DNA of 64,000 nucleotides from Curtobacterium sp. PhB115 (GTDB lineage: Bacteria > Actinomycetota > Actinomycetes > Actinomycetales > Microbacteriaceae), in the NCBI RefSeq assembly GCF_003752025.1, contig NZ_RJKR01000006.1, positions 33,459 through 97,458 of the forward strand, given 5' to 3'. Made by a program: the position numbers and the translations under genes. Within the stretch, counting starts at the first letter, position 1. Each line of letters opens with the position of its first letter. Shown piece after piece: positions 16,680 through 23,999 of this stretch. The notes beneath the pieces were generated by a model. The model did no database searches. It was not told the origin of the DNA and worked only from the letters and a program-made list of their open reading frames with translations.

Positions 16680-18364
16680 GACGGGTCCCCGAAACGGCGA
16701 GTCCGGACGTCCGGCTCACGGTCCGCCGGGTGTTCGGCAAGGCGTCCGGGAGGCGCGGCTTGCGCTCCGAACGCGGCGAGCGCCGTGCGGGCGGTCGCGT
16801 CGTCGACCGCGGGGTCGATGGCCACGACGGCACGGTCGAGTTCGTCACCCCGTTCCAGCAGCATCCGGACGGCCCCGAGCTGCGCGGCGAAGGACAGGTC
16901 CATGATCTCGATCGGGTTGCCCTCGGCAGCGGTGATGTTGATGCACCCGCCACCGTCGAGCACGATCGGCCCACCCTCGGCGTCGGGGAACACGAGGCGC
17001 TCGGCCTTGGGGCCCACGGCGCGCCGCTCGGCACCGGCAGCGCGGGCGTCGTCGAGTGCGACCTCGTGGTCGACCCCACCGGCGACCGCCACGACGGCCC
17101 CGTCCGCGCAGGAGCGCAGGACGTCGAGGTCGATCGTGTCGGGCACGCCCGTGGCGCTGATCACGAGGTCCGCACCCTGCACGGCCTCGGCGAGCGGGGC
17201 GACGGCGTGGCCGGCGAAGAGCGCCTGCAGGGCGCGCACCGGGTCGGTCTCGGCGACCGTGACCCGGAACCCGAGGGCGGAGAGCACCAGGGCGACCCCC
17301 TCGCCGACGTGCCCGAACCCGGCGACGACCGCCGCGCCTCCCGACCGCACTCGGTGCATGCCGGACGGGAGCCCGTCGACCAGGTCGAGCACGGCGAACA
17401 CCGTCGACTGCCCGGTGCCGTACCGGTTGTCGAAGAACGTCTTGGTGCGGGCGTCGTTGACGGCGACCACGGGGATGCCGAGCTCGCCACGCGACGCCAT
17501 CACGCGCAGGGGACGGAGGCCGCTCGTGGTCTCCTCGGCCGCGCCGAGCATCGTCGGCAGCAGGTCCGGACGCTCCTGGTGGGCGAGCCGGATGAGGTGC
17601 GAGCCGTCGTCGAGCAGGATGTGCGGCCGGGTGTCGAGCATCGCGAGGGCGAGCGCCTTCTGCTCCGGCAGCGTGGCGGTGCTGCTCGCGTGCACGGTCA
17701 GTCCTGCCGAGCGGAGTACATCGGCGACGGCGTCGTCGGTCTCGTCGGCGTGCGCGTAGACGACGACCTCGGCACCGGCGTCGCGGAGGAGCAGGCTCAG
17801 CACCGCCGTCTTCGGCTCGAGGAACATCGCGACGCCGATGCGGGTGCCGCGGAGGAGCCCGCCGTCGCGGAGTTCGGCCGCGACCGCGCGGGACACCGGC
17901 ATCGAGCGTCGCGCCCAGCGCAGGCGGGCGTCGGCAGCCGGGTCGTCCTCCGGTGCACGGCCGGTGGAGACGAGGAAGACGTCGTCGGAGCGCATCGGGA
18001 CGCCGAGCACCCCGGGGCGGGCGGTGACGACGGGGCCGAACGCGTCCTCGTCGACGGCGGGCAGGTGCCGGCCGGCGTCGATGACGATGAGCGTGGCGCC
18101 GCGGGGGCGGTCGGCCTCGCGCTCGATGACGGGGGTGGAGTCCTCGGGGGACCCGAGGCACCAGAGCTGGTCGATCGGCTCGTGTTCTGCGGCCGGGCGA
18201 GCACCGAGTCCGGTGAGCAGCCCGTGCAGCGCCGCGGCGTCGCGGGGGTCGCCGCCGACGATGCGGAACCGGCGAGCCGCGACGAGCAGGTTCGTGACCG
18301 CGGCGAAGCGTCGGACGGCCGCCGACGCCCAGGATCGCGTCTCGGGGTCGGGTCCTGGCGGCAT
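16676..18364 (-). CDS. divergent S-adenosylhomocysteine hydrolase-like protein
   Basis: A 562-aa protein; true AdoHcy hydrolases have about 430-490. Residues 170-500 align by eye with AdoHcy hydrolase: AAEETTSG (277-282), VNDARTKTFFDNRYG (302-316, with the Lys and Asp of the active site), NAD-binding GFGHVGEG (349-356; usually GYGDVGKG) and a following Rossmann fold. Residues that recognise the adenine differ: the HMTxE strand of the classic enzyme is here FLEPK (181-185), and active-site His positions appear as Gly and Asn. The N-terminal 150 residues are extra and unrecognised, and the usual C-terminal Lys/Tyr tail is absent. It leads an operon with a deaminase-like gene. A TACGAT box 6 nt before ATG suggests a leaderless mRNA. 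Substrate is uncertain. Confidence 0.75.
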   Translation of the reverse strand: MPPGPDPETRSWASAAVRRFAAVTNLLVAARRFRIVGGDPRDAAALHGLLTGLGARPAAEHEPIDQLWCLGSPEDSTPVIEREADRPRGATLIVIDAGRHLPAVDEDAFGPVVTARPGVLGVPMRSDDVFLVSTGRAPEDDPAADARLRWARRSMPVSRAVAAELRDGGLLRGTRIGVAMFLEPKTAVLSLLLRDAGAEVVVYAHADETDDAVADVLRSAGLTVHASSTATLPEQKALALAMLDTRPHILLDDGSHLIRLAHQERPDLLPTMLGAAEETTSGLRPLRVMASRGELGIPVVAVNDARTKTFFDNRYGTGQSTVFAVLDLVDGLPSGMHRVRSGGAAVVAGFGHVGEGVALVLSALGFRVTVAETDPVRALQALFAGHAVAPLAEAVQGADLVISATGVPDTIDLDVLRSCADGAVVAVAGGVDHEVALDDARAAGAERRAVGPKAERLVFPDAEGGPIVLDGGGCINITAAEGNPIEIMDLSFAAQLGAVRMLLERGDELDRAVVAIDPAVDDATARTALAAFGAQAAPPGRLAEHPADREPDVRTRRFGDPS

Positions 18365-18370
18365 GCCCCA

Positions 18371-18407
18371 ATCGTAGGGAATGGACGGGGGCCCGCCGAC
18401 GTACTCT
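18371..18407. promoter_or_regulatory. back-to-back -10 boxes for the adenosylhomocysteinase-like and glutaredoxin genes
   Basis: TACGAT on the minus strand (18371-18376) and TACTCT on the plus strand (18402-18407) each end 6 nt before the respective ATG. Both genes should therefore produce leaderless mRNAs from a 49-bp divergent region. Confidence 0.5.
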
Positions 18408-18413
18408 CTGGGC

Positions 18414-18689
18414 ATGAGCGATGCATCCACGACCGACGTGTTCGACAAGGTGACGATGTTCGGCGCCGACTGGTGCCGCGACTGCCGCCGGTCCAAGGCG
18501 CTGCTCGACACCCTCGGGGTGGACTACGAGTACGTCGACGTCGAGCAGGACCTGTCGGCGGCCGACCGTGCCGAGGCGATCAGCGGGCGGAAGAACATCC
18601 CCGTCGTGGTGCTGCCGAACGGGAAGCACTTCGTGGAGCCGTCCGACGCGGAGCTGCGGGCCGAGCTCGAGGCGTCCGGCGCCGTCTGA
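18414..18689 (+). CDS. glutaredoxin/mycoredoxin-like protein
   Basis: A 91-aa thioredoxin-fold protein. The active site WCRDC (Cys21, Cys24) comes after the first strand (VTMFGADW). The cis-Pro is in KNIPVVVLPNG (about residues 61-70). Length and layout match actinobacterial glutaredoxin-like or mycoredoxin proteins, which reduce disulphides or mycothiol mixed disulphides in the cytoplasm. It is divergent from the adenosylhomocysteinase-like operon, which may be coincidental. Confidence 0.88.
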   Translation: MSDASTTDVFDKVTMFGADWCRDCRRSKALLDTLGVDYEYVDVEQDLSAADRAEAISGRKNIPVVVLPNGKHFVEPSDAELRAELEASGAV

Positions 18690-18739
18690 GCGGCTGAGGG
18701 GGCGCGGGCGCCGGCGCGGGCGCGGCGCGCTCGCGTTCT

Positions 18740-18798
18740 TTTGCGCTCAGCGACAGTTCACGCGCCCGCAGGCCCGTGAGGTGTCGGTGAGCGCGAAA
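18740..18798. repeat. long inverted repeat, GCTCAGCGACAG family, copy 1
   Basis: TTTGCGCTCAGCGACAGTTC and, facing it, GGTGTCGGTGAGCGCGAAA form an imperfect stem of about 20 bp between the glutaredoxin gene and the fuconolactonase gene. A homologous palindrome lies at 30131-30199. Confidence 0.8.
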
Positions 18799-18833
18799 CC
18801 TCGCCATGCACTGCCCGCGTGCGACCCGGGCGG

Positions 18834-18843
18834 ACATCGGATG
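18834..18843 (+). promoter_or_regulatory. candidate operator of the fucose regulon, site 1
   Basis: ACATCGGATG, 20 bp before the fuconolactonase start, shares its core with the boxes at 19709-19719 and 30009-30019. The right arm is imperfect here. No clear -35/-10 pair was found around it. Confidence 0.5.
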
Positions 18844-18862
18844 AATCGGGCATCATGAGGGC

Positions 18863-19714
18863 GTGATCATCGACGCTCACCACCACCTCTGGGACCCCGC
18901 CGACCGTCAGTACCCCTGGATGGACGACTCCGTCGCCCCGATCCGCCGCCGGTTCGACGTGGACGACCTCCGCGCGGCGACGCGGGACACCGGCGTGACG
19001 CGGACCATCGTCGTGCAGGCCGTGCACGATCCGGGCGAGACCACCTGGCTCCTCGAGCAGCCCGGACCCGTCGCGGGCGTCGTCGGCTGGGTGGACCTGA
19101 CCGCGCCGGACGTGGCTGACCGGATCGCCGCCGTCCGTGCACTGCCCGGCGGCGAGCGCCTGGTGGGCGTCCGGCACCAGGCGCAGGACGAACCGGACCC
19201 CGACTGGCTCGCCCGCCCCGAGGTCGCCCGCGGGGTCCGCACCCTCGCCGCCGCAGGTCTCGTGTTCGACCTGCTCGTCCGGGAACGGGAACACCGGGCT
19301 GCACTGACCCTGGTCGAGGCCGTCCCCGAGGCGTCGTTCATCCTCGACCACGCCGGCAAGCCCGACATCGCACACGACGCGGCCGAGACGGCGACGGCCT
19401 GGCGTGGACGGATGGCCGACTTCGCTGCACGCCCGAACGTCGCGTGCAAGGTCTCCGGCCTGTTCACCGAGGCCGGCCCTGACTGGCGCGACCGCCCGGT
19501 CGACCGGTACGTCCGCGAGGTCGTGGAGCAGTTCGGTCCCGACCGGTCGATGTTCGGCTCGGACTGGCCGGTGTCGACCCTGGCGACCGGGTACGCCGAG
19601 GTCGTGCAGCGGACGGCGGAGGCCCTCGCCGACCTGTCGTCGACCGACCACGAGGCAGTCTTCGGCGGTACCGCGGAGCGCATCTACCTTGTCGCAAGGA
19701 CCACGCAGACATAG
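18863..19714 (+). CDS. L-fuconolactonase-like amidohydrolase
   Basis: A 283-aa amidohydrolase_2 family protein. It begins MIIDAHHHLWDP, the family's metal-binding HxH strand. It contains LVGVRHQAQDEPDP, the VFDLLVRE strand, ILDHAGKPDI and the C-terminal MFGSDWPVS with the catalytic Asp. Members in sugar loci hydrolyse L-fucono- or L-rhamnono-lactone to the acid, while related lactonases act on other lactones. The fucosidase, fuconate dehydratase and FAH hydrolase genes nearby make L-fuconolactone the best guess. The start is GTG 18863. First gene of a four-gene plus-strand group that includes the regulator. Confidence 0.85.
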   Translation: MIIDAHHHLWDPADRQYPWMDDSVAPIRRRFDVDDLRAATRDTGVTRTIVVQAVHDPGETTWLLEQPGPVAGVVGWVDLTAPDVADRIAAVRALPGGERLVGVRHQAQDEPDPDWLARPEVARGVRTLAAAGLVFDLLVREREHRAALTLVEAVPEASFILDHAGKPDIAHDAAETATAWRGRMADFAARPNVACKVSGLFTEAGPDWRDRPVDRYVREVVEQFGPDRSMFGSDWPVSTLATGYAEVVQRTAEALADLSSTDHEAVFGGTAERIYLVARTTQT

Positions 19715-19719
19715 GATGT
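19689..19719 (+). promoter_or_regulatory. internal promoter with fucose-regulon operator, site 2
   Basis: TTGTCG (19689-19694), 17 nt, TAGGAT (19712-19717). The box ACATAGGATGT (19709-19719) overlaps the -10 and also the stop codon of the fuconolactonase gene. It would drive the FAH hydrolase, dehydrogenase and possibly regulator genes. Confidence 0.65.
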
Positions 19720-19755
19720 TTCTGCTGCACTGGCGCAGCAGGAGAGCGAGGAACG

Positions 19756-20628
19756 ATGCAGTTCGCACGACTCGGCCCCGCGGGCAGCGAGATCCCCGTG
19801 GCCATCGACACCGACGGCGAGGTCTTCGATCTCCGACCGATCACCACCGACATCAGCGGGGCGTTCCTCGCCTCGGACCCGGTCGGCCGCGTCGACCACG
19901 CCCGCAGCGCCGGCGACCTCCGGGTGATCCCGCGAGCCGACGCCGACGCACTCCGCCGCGGCGCCCCGGTCGCCCGACCCGGCAAGGTCGTCTGCATCGG
20001 CCTGAACTACCGTGACCACGCCGCCGAGACCGGTGCCGACATCCCCACCGAACCGATCGTGTTCATGAAGGACCCGATGACGGTGATCGGCCCCGACGAC
20101 GAGGTCCTGATCCCCCGGAACAGCACGAAGACCGACTGGGAGATCGAGCTCGCGATCGTCATCGGCCGGACGGCCCGGTACTGCGCGTCCGACGAGGAGG
20201 CCGAGGCGTCCATCGCCGGGTACACGATCGCCAACGACGTGTCCGAGCGCGAGTTCCAGCTCGAGCGCGGTGGACAGTGGGACAAGGGGAAGTCCTGCGA
20301 GACGTTTAACCCGCTCGGCCCGTGGCTGGTGACGCCCGGGTCGCTCGCCGCCGCCGGCCTCGACCCCGCGGCACTCGCGCTCCGGCTGACCGTCAACGGC
20401 GAGGTCCGGCAGGACGGCACCACCGCCGACATGATCTTCCGACCGGTGGAGATCGTCCGGTACCTGTCGCAGTTCATGGTGCTGTACCCCGGCGACGTGA
20501 TCAGCACGGGGACCCCGGCGGGCGTCGCGCTTGCGGGACACGCACCCTACCTGCAGCCCGGCGACGTCGTCGAGCTCACCGCTGACGGGCTCGGCTCGCA
20601 GCGCCAGACGGTCGGAGCAGCGTCATGA
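19756..20628 (+). CDS. FAH-family hydrolase, probable 2,4-diketo-3-deoxy-L-fuconate hydrolase
   Basis: A 290-aa fumarylacetoacetate hydrolase-fold protein. KVVCIGLNYRDHAAETG (about residues 77-93) starts the catalytic domain. The metal-binding acids are in KTDWEIELAIVIG and YTIANDVSERE, and the lid-side GDVISTGTPAGV is near residue 250. In the non-phosphorylating L-fucose pathway this enzyme splits 2,4-diketo-3-deoxy-L-fuconate to pyruvate and L-lactate. Without context the family would be annotated ureidoglycolate lyase or isomerase/hydrolase. Its TGA overlaps the ATG of the next gene. Confidence 0.88.
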   Translation: MQFARLGPAGSEIPVAIDTDGEVFDLRPITTDISGAFLASDPVGRVDHARSAGDLRVIPRADADALRRGAPVARPGKVVCIGLNYRDHAAETGADIPTEPIVFMKDPMTVIGPDDEVLIPRNSTKTDWEIELAIVIGRTARYCASDEEAEASIAGYTIANDVSEREFQLERGGQWDKGKSCETFNPLGPWLVTPGSLAAAGLDPAALALRLTVNGEVRQDGTTADMIFRPVEIVRYLSQFMVLYPGDVISTGTPAGVALAGHAPYLQPGDVVELTADGLGSQRQTVGAAS

Positions 20629-21455
20629 CGGACGACTCCGGCCACACCAGCGCAACCGGTGCAACCGGTGCAACCGGTGCAGCCAGCGCAGCCAGCGCAA
20701 CCGGCAGCGCCGGCAGCCACGATGGCGTCCGCGCCATCGTCACCGGTGGCGCGTCCGGCATCGGCGCCGCCATCGCGGCTGCCCTGCGGGACCGCGGCGC
20801 GGCCGTCGCGGTCCTCGACCTGCAGCCCACCCCCGACACCGGCTTCGTCTCCGTCACGTGCGACGTCAGCGACGACGACTCGGTCCGCACCGCCGTCGCC
20901 ACCGCCGTCGACCAGCTCGGCGGCCTCGACGTCCTGGTCAACAACGCCGGCATCGGCGCCCAGGGCACCGTCGAGGACAACGACGACGACGAGTGGCGCC
21001 GCGTGTACGAGGTCAACGTCCTCGGCGCCGTGCGACTGTCCCGCGCCGCGCTCCCCCACCTGCGCGAGTCCGGCAACGCGAGCATCGTGAACACCTGCTC
21101 GATCGCCGCCACCGCAGGACTGCCCCAGCGGGCGCTGTACTCGGCGACCAAGGGTGCGATCGCGGCCCTCACCCGCGCGATGGCCGCCGACCACATCCGC
21201 GAGGGCATCCGCGTCAACGCCGTGAACCCCGGCACCGCGGACACACCCTGGGTCGCACGCCTGCTCTCGACCGCGGGCGACCCGGAGGCCGAACGGGCTG
21301 CCCTCGAAGCCCGCCAACCGCACGGTCGGCTCGTCCAGCCGGAGGAGGTCGCCGAGGCGGTCGCCTACCTGACGAGTCCGCTGGCCCGGTCGACGACGGG
21401 CGTCGACCTGGCTGTCGACGGCGGGATGCAGGCGCTCCGGTTGCGGCCCGCCTGA
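20625..21455 (+). CDS. SDR dehydrogenase, probable 2-keto-3-deoxy-L-fuconate dehydrogenase
   Basis: A 276-aa classical short-chain dehydrogenase. The cofactor motif TGGASGIGAA is near residue 41, NNAG near 106, the catalytic Ser in NTCSIAATAG, and YSATK (Tyr, Lys) near 171. The first 33 residues are an unusual Ala/Thr/Gly-Ser repeat (TGATGATGA), encoded by a simple sequence array, that should be disordered. Start ATG 20625 overlaps the upstream stop (ATGA); an internal start close to residue 33 would give a family-typical protein. In the fucose pathway this step oxidises the 4-hydroxyl of 2-keto-3-deoxy-L-fuconate with NAD. Confidence 0.87.
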   Translation: MTDDSGHTSATGATGATGAASAASATGSAGSHDGVRAIVTGGASGIGAAIAAALRDRGAAVAVLDLQPTPDTGFVSVTCDVSDDDSVRTAVATAVDQLGGLDVLVNNAGIGAQGTVEDNDDDEWRRVYEVNVLGAVRLSRAALPHLRESGNASIVNTCSIAATAGLPQRALYSATKGAIAALTRAMAADHIREGIRVNAVNPGTADTPWVARLLSTAGDPEAERAALEARQPHGRLVQPEEVAEAVAYLTSPLARSTTGVDLAVDGGMQALRLRPA

Positions 21456-21555
21456 TGGTCGCGTCCCGGCTCCGCCGCATCTGCCGGGAGGCGCGACACG
21501 GGTATCGTCGCGGTGTCCGGTCCGGCGTGTGGCCGGGCCAGCAGGAGGTGGTGAC

Positions 21556-22230
21556 GTGGCGCTGACCGACGATGCGATCGCACGCATCCAGCAGATGATC
21601 GTGAGCGGCGAGCTCCAGCCCGGGCAGCGCCTCCCGCCCGAGAAGGAACTGAGCGAGTCACTCGGCCTGTCCCGGAACAGCCTGCGCGAGGCGGTGAAGG
21701 CACTCGAACTCATCCGCGTGCTCGACGTCCGCCGCGGTGACGGCACCTACGTGACCTCGCTCGAGCCCGGCGTGCTGCTCGAGGCGGTCTCGTTCGTCGT
21801 CGACATGCACCACGACCGGTCCCTCGTCGACCTGCTCGAGGTCCGGCGCATCCTCGAGCCCGCGTCCGCCGTCCTCGCGACGGCCCGCGCCTCGGAGCAG
21901 CAGATCGACGAGCTCGCGACCCTGATGCACTCCGTCGGTGAGGACACCGGCGTCGAGGACCTCGTCGCCCACGACCTGCTGTTCCACTCGACGATCGCCG
22001 GCATCGGCGGGAACCAGTACCTGTCCGGGCTGCTGGACGCGCTGTCGAGCAAGACCGTGCGGGTGCGGGTGTGGCGTGGCCTCACGCAGAACGGCTCCGT
22101 GCAGCGCACCCTCGACGAGCACGCCGCGATCGTGGACGCCGTCCGACGTCGGGATCCACAGCTCGTGCAGGCCCTGGTCGTGTCGCACGTCGAGGGCGTC
22201 GAACGCTGGTTGCGGCGCTCCCTCGACTGA
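21556..22230 (+). CDS. GntR-family (FadR/FCD) regulator of the fucose genes
   Basis: A 224-aa regulator. The winged helix is at residues 5-70 (LQPGQRLPPEKELSESLGLSRNSLREAVKALE, then RRGDGTYV). The C-terminal FCD domain shows the metal/ligand residues typical of the FadR subfamily (DLLEVRRILEP; HDLLFHSTIA; DEHAAIVDAVRRRD). Such regulators commonly sense sugar acids. The start is GTG 21556, with AGGAGG just upstream. As the only regulator inside the locus, it is the likely reader of the ACATC-N-GATGT boxes, and would derepress both gene groups when fuconate or a derivative accumulates. That link is inference. Confidence 0.85.
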   Translation: MALTDDAIARIQQMIVSGELQPGQRLPPEKELSESLGLSRNSLREAVKALELIRVLDVRRGDGTYVTSLEPGVLLEAVSFVVDMHHDRSLVDLLEVRRILEPASAVLATARASEQQIDELATLMHSVGEDTGVEDLVAHDLLFHSTIAGIGGNQYLSGLLDALSSKTVRVRVWRGLTQNGSVQRTLDEHAAIVDAVRRRDPQLVQALVVSHVEGVERWLRRSLD

Positions 22231-22331
22231 AACCGGGAGCGCACGCAGGTGGCTTCGTGTTGGGTTTGACGTCGGCCCTGAGCACGGCGTCTTGCCACTG
22301 CTCGGACCGGCCGCAGAACAAGGAGAACACC

Positions 22332-22616
22332 ATGGGCGTCATCGGCACCATCATCGGATTGATCATCGTCGGCCTCATCGCCGGCGCCGTCGCCCGGCTC
22401 GTCGTCCCCGGCAAGCAGAACATCTCGATCCCGATGACCATCCTGCTCGGTGTCATCGGCTCGTTCGTCGGTGGGTTCCTCGGGTTCCTGATCTTCCGAC
22501 ACGATCTGGCGGACGGCTTCTTCCAGCCGGCCGGGATCATCGGTTCGATCATCGGCGCGATCATCGTGCTGCTCATCTACATCCGTTTCTCGGGCCGCAG
22601 CGCCCGCACCCGCTAG
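22332..22616 (+). CDS. GlsB/YeaQ/YmgE-type small membrane protein
   Basis: A 94-aa protein with three hydrophobic helices (about 4-24, 33-54, 66-86). It carries the family pattern of the transglycosylase-associated/YeaQ group: GLIAGAVARLVVPGKQN, a Gly-rich second helix (LLGVIGSFVGGFLGFLI) and the third GIIGSIIGAIIVLLIYI. The biological role of these stress-associated proteins is poorly known. A strong AAGGAG ribosome-binding site lies 8 nt before ATG. It is followed by a strong hairpin terminator. Confidence 0.88.
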   Translation: MGVIGTIIGLIIVGLIAGAVARLVVPGKQNISIPMTILLGVIGSFVGGFLGFLIFRHDLADGFFQPAGIIGSIIGAIIVLLIYIRFSGRSARTR

Positions 22617-22654
22617 GCAGGTCCCGCCGGGCACGACCCGCCGCACAACCGAAG

Positions 22655-22690
22655 TCACCCCGAACCGCGCATCCGTGCGGTTCGGGGTGA
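22655..22690. terminator. strong hairpin, bidirectional terminator
   Basis: A perfect 14-bp stem (TCACCCCGAACCGC / GCGGTTCGGGGTGA), extendable to 16 bp over a 4-nt loop. It sits between the convergent YeaQ-like gene and the end of the fucose operon. T-rich sequence follows on the plus strand. Confidence 0.8.
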
Positions 22691-22719
22691 TCTTGGTTCT
22701 GCAGGCGGGCGGCCGGGGC

Positions 22720-23676
22720 TCAGTCGCGGAGCAGGCCCGCCGTGCGCAGGTCCTCCCACAGCGCCTCGGGGACGACCGCGGCAGCCCGCTCGACGTTCGA
22801 GCGCACCTGGTCGGCGGACTGCGCACCGAGGGCGATCGCCCGGACCGCAGGAGCACGGCGCGGGAACGCCAGCGCGGCTTCCGGCAGCGTGACCCCGTGC
22901 CGCTCGCAGACGTCCGCGATCGCGTTCGCCCGCTCGAGCAGCGCCGCCGGTGCCTCGGCGTAGTCGTACGTCGCCCCCGCTGCCGGCCGCGCGAGCCCGA
23001 GCATCCCGGAGTTGTAGACCCCGACCGCGACGACCGCGACACCGAGTGACGCGCACCGCTCCACGAGCGCCGCCGCCGGTTGTTCGAGCAGTGTGTACCG
23101 CCCGGCGAGCATCACCACGTCGCAGAGCCCGGTGGACACGGCGGCGTCGAGGGCCTGGACGGAGTTCGACCCGACGCCGACCGCCCGCACGACGCCCTCG
23201 TCCCGGAGCTCGGCGAGCGTCGGCAGCGCCTGCGTCAGGCCGTCGTCGAGCGAGTAGACGTCGGGGTCGTGCAGGTAGGCGATGTCGACGTGGTCCAGGC
23301 CGAGCCGACCGAGCGACTCGTCGAGTGACCGCCGGACGCCCGACGGCGACGGGTCCCACTGCCGGACCAGGTCGTTCGGCACCGCGAACCCGCCGGACGC
23401 CAGGTCGTCGCCGTCGCCGCGGCCGGGCACGAGCAGCCGCCCGACCTTCGTCGACACCAGGAACGAGTCACGCGGACGGTCGGCGAGCGCCGCCCCGAGT
23501 CGCCGCTCGGACAGCCCGAGCCCGTAGTGCGGCGCGGTGTCGAACCCGCGGACGCCGGCGTCCCACGCGGCGTCGACCGTCGAGCGGGCGTCATCGTCGG
23601 AGACCGGGTGGAGCAGGTTCCCGATGCCGGCGCCGCCGAACCAGAACGGCCCGCGATCCAGGTCGAGGCGCGTCAC
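22720..23676 (-). CDS. aldo/keto reductase, probable L-fucose (D-threo-aldose) 1-dehydrogenase
   Basis: A 318-aa AKR. The N-terminal GGAGIGNLLHPVSDDDARSTVDAAWDAGVRGFDTAPHYGLGLSERRLG segment (residues 15-60; Asp and Tyr of the tetrad) is the signature of bacterial D-threo-aldose/L-fucose dehydrogenases. It continues with STKVGRLL (Lys) and HVDIAYLHDPD (His). In the non-phosphorylating pathway it oxidises L-fucose with NAD(P) to L-fuconolactone. The GTG start at 23676 overlaps the mutarotase stop (GTGA), so it is the last gene of the operon. Confidence 0.88.
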   Translation of the reverse strand: MTRLDLDRGPFWFGGAGIGNLLHPVSDDDARSTVDAAWDAGVRGFDTAPHYGLGLSERRLGAALADRPRDSFLVSTKVGRLLVPGRGDGDDLASGGFAVPNDLVRQWDPSPSGVRRSLDESLGRLGLDHVDIAYLHDPDVYSLDDGLTQALPTLAELRDEGVVRAVGVGSNSVQALDAAVSTGLCDVVMLAGRYTLLEQPAAALVERCASLGVAVVAVGVYNSGMLGLARPAAGATYDYAEAPAALLERANAIADVCERHGVTLPEAALAFPRRAPAVRAIALGAQSADQVRSNVERAAAVVPEALWEDLRTAGLLRD

Positions 23677-23999
23677 GGGTCCACCTGCTCCGCCAGCGAC
23701 CAGACCCGGGGCACCCCGTCGTCGTTCCCCGAGTAGTCGTCGTCGGCCTCGAGCAGGGGGTTGATCGTCTCCTGCCACTCGGCGTTGACCGGGTCGTCGG
23801 CGAGCGCTCGGCGCATGGCGCGGTAGTCCTCGACCTCGATGAGGTGCAAGAGGTCGACCCCGTCCCGCCACACCGTCCAGTCGTGGACACCGGCGTCACG
23901 CAACCGGGACGCGAGCGCGGGCGGGATCGCGGCGTGCACGGAGTCGTACACGCTCTCGTTCCCGGCCCGCAGCCGCGTGCGGGAGAGGATCCGCTGCAC
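23673..23999 (-). CDS. L-rhamnose/L-fucose mutarotase family protein
   Basis: A 108-aa protein of the RhaM-like family (DUF718). The conserved layout is visible: an N-terminal RILSRTRLRAGNESVYDSVHAAIPP with the catalytic His, the WTVWRDGVDLLHLIEVEDY strands, and the C-terminal W.(E)TINPLLE. It converts alpha and beta sugar anomers, supplying the anomer needed by the dehydrogenase after fucosidase action. The GTG start shares its first base with the last base of the fucosidase stop codon, and the end overlaps the dehydrogenase gene. Both junctions imply tight coupling. Confidence 0.85.
   Translation of the reverse strand: MQRILSRTRLRAGNESVYDSVHAAIPPALASRLRDAGVHDWTVWRDGVDLLHLIEVEDYRAMRRALADDPVNAEWQETINPLLEADDDYSGNDDGVPRVWSLAEQVDP

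Noticed and set aside
20648..20720. Frameshift in the N-terminus of the SDR gene because of the TGATGATGA-coding repeat
   Set aside because: The reading frame is open through the repeat into the Rossmann motif, and the ATG overlaps the upstream stop codon, so an intact extended N-terminus is the simpler reading.
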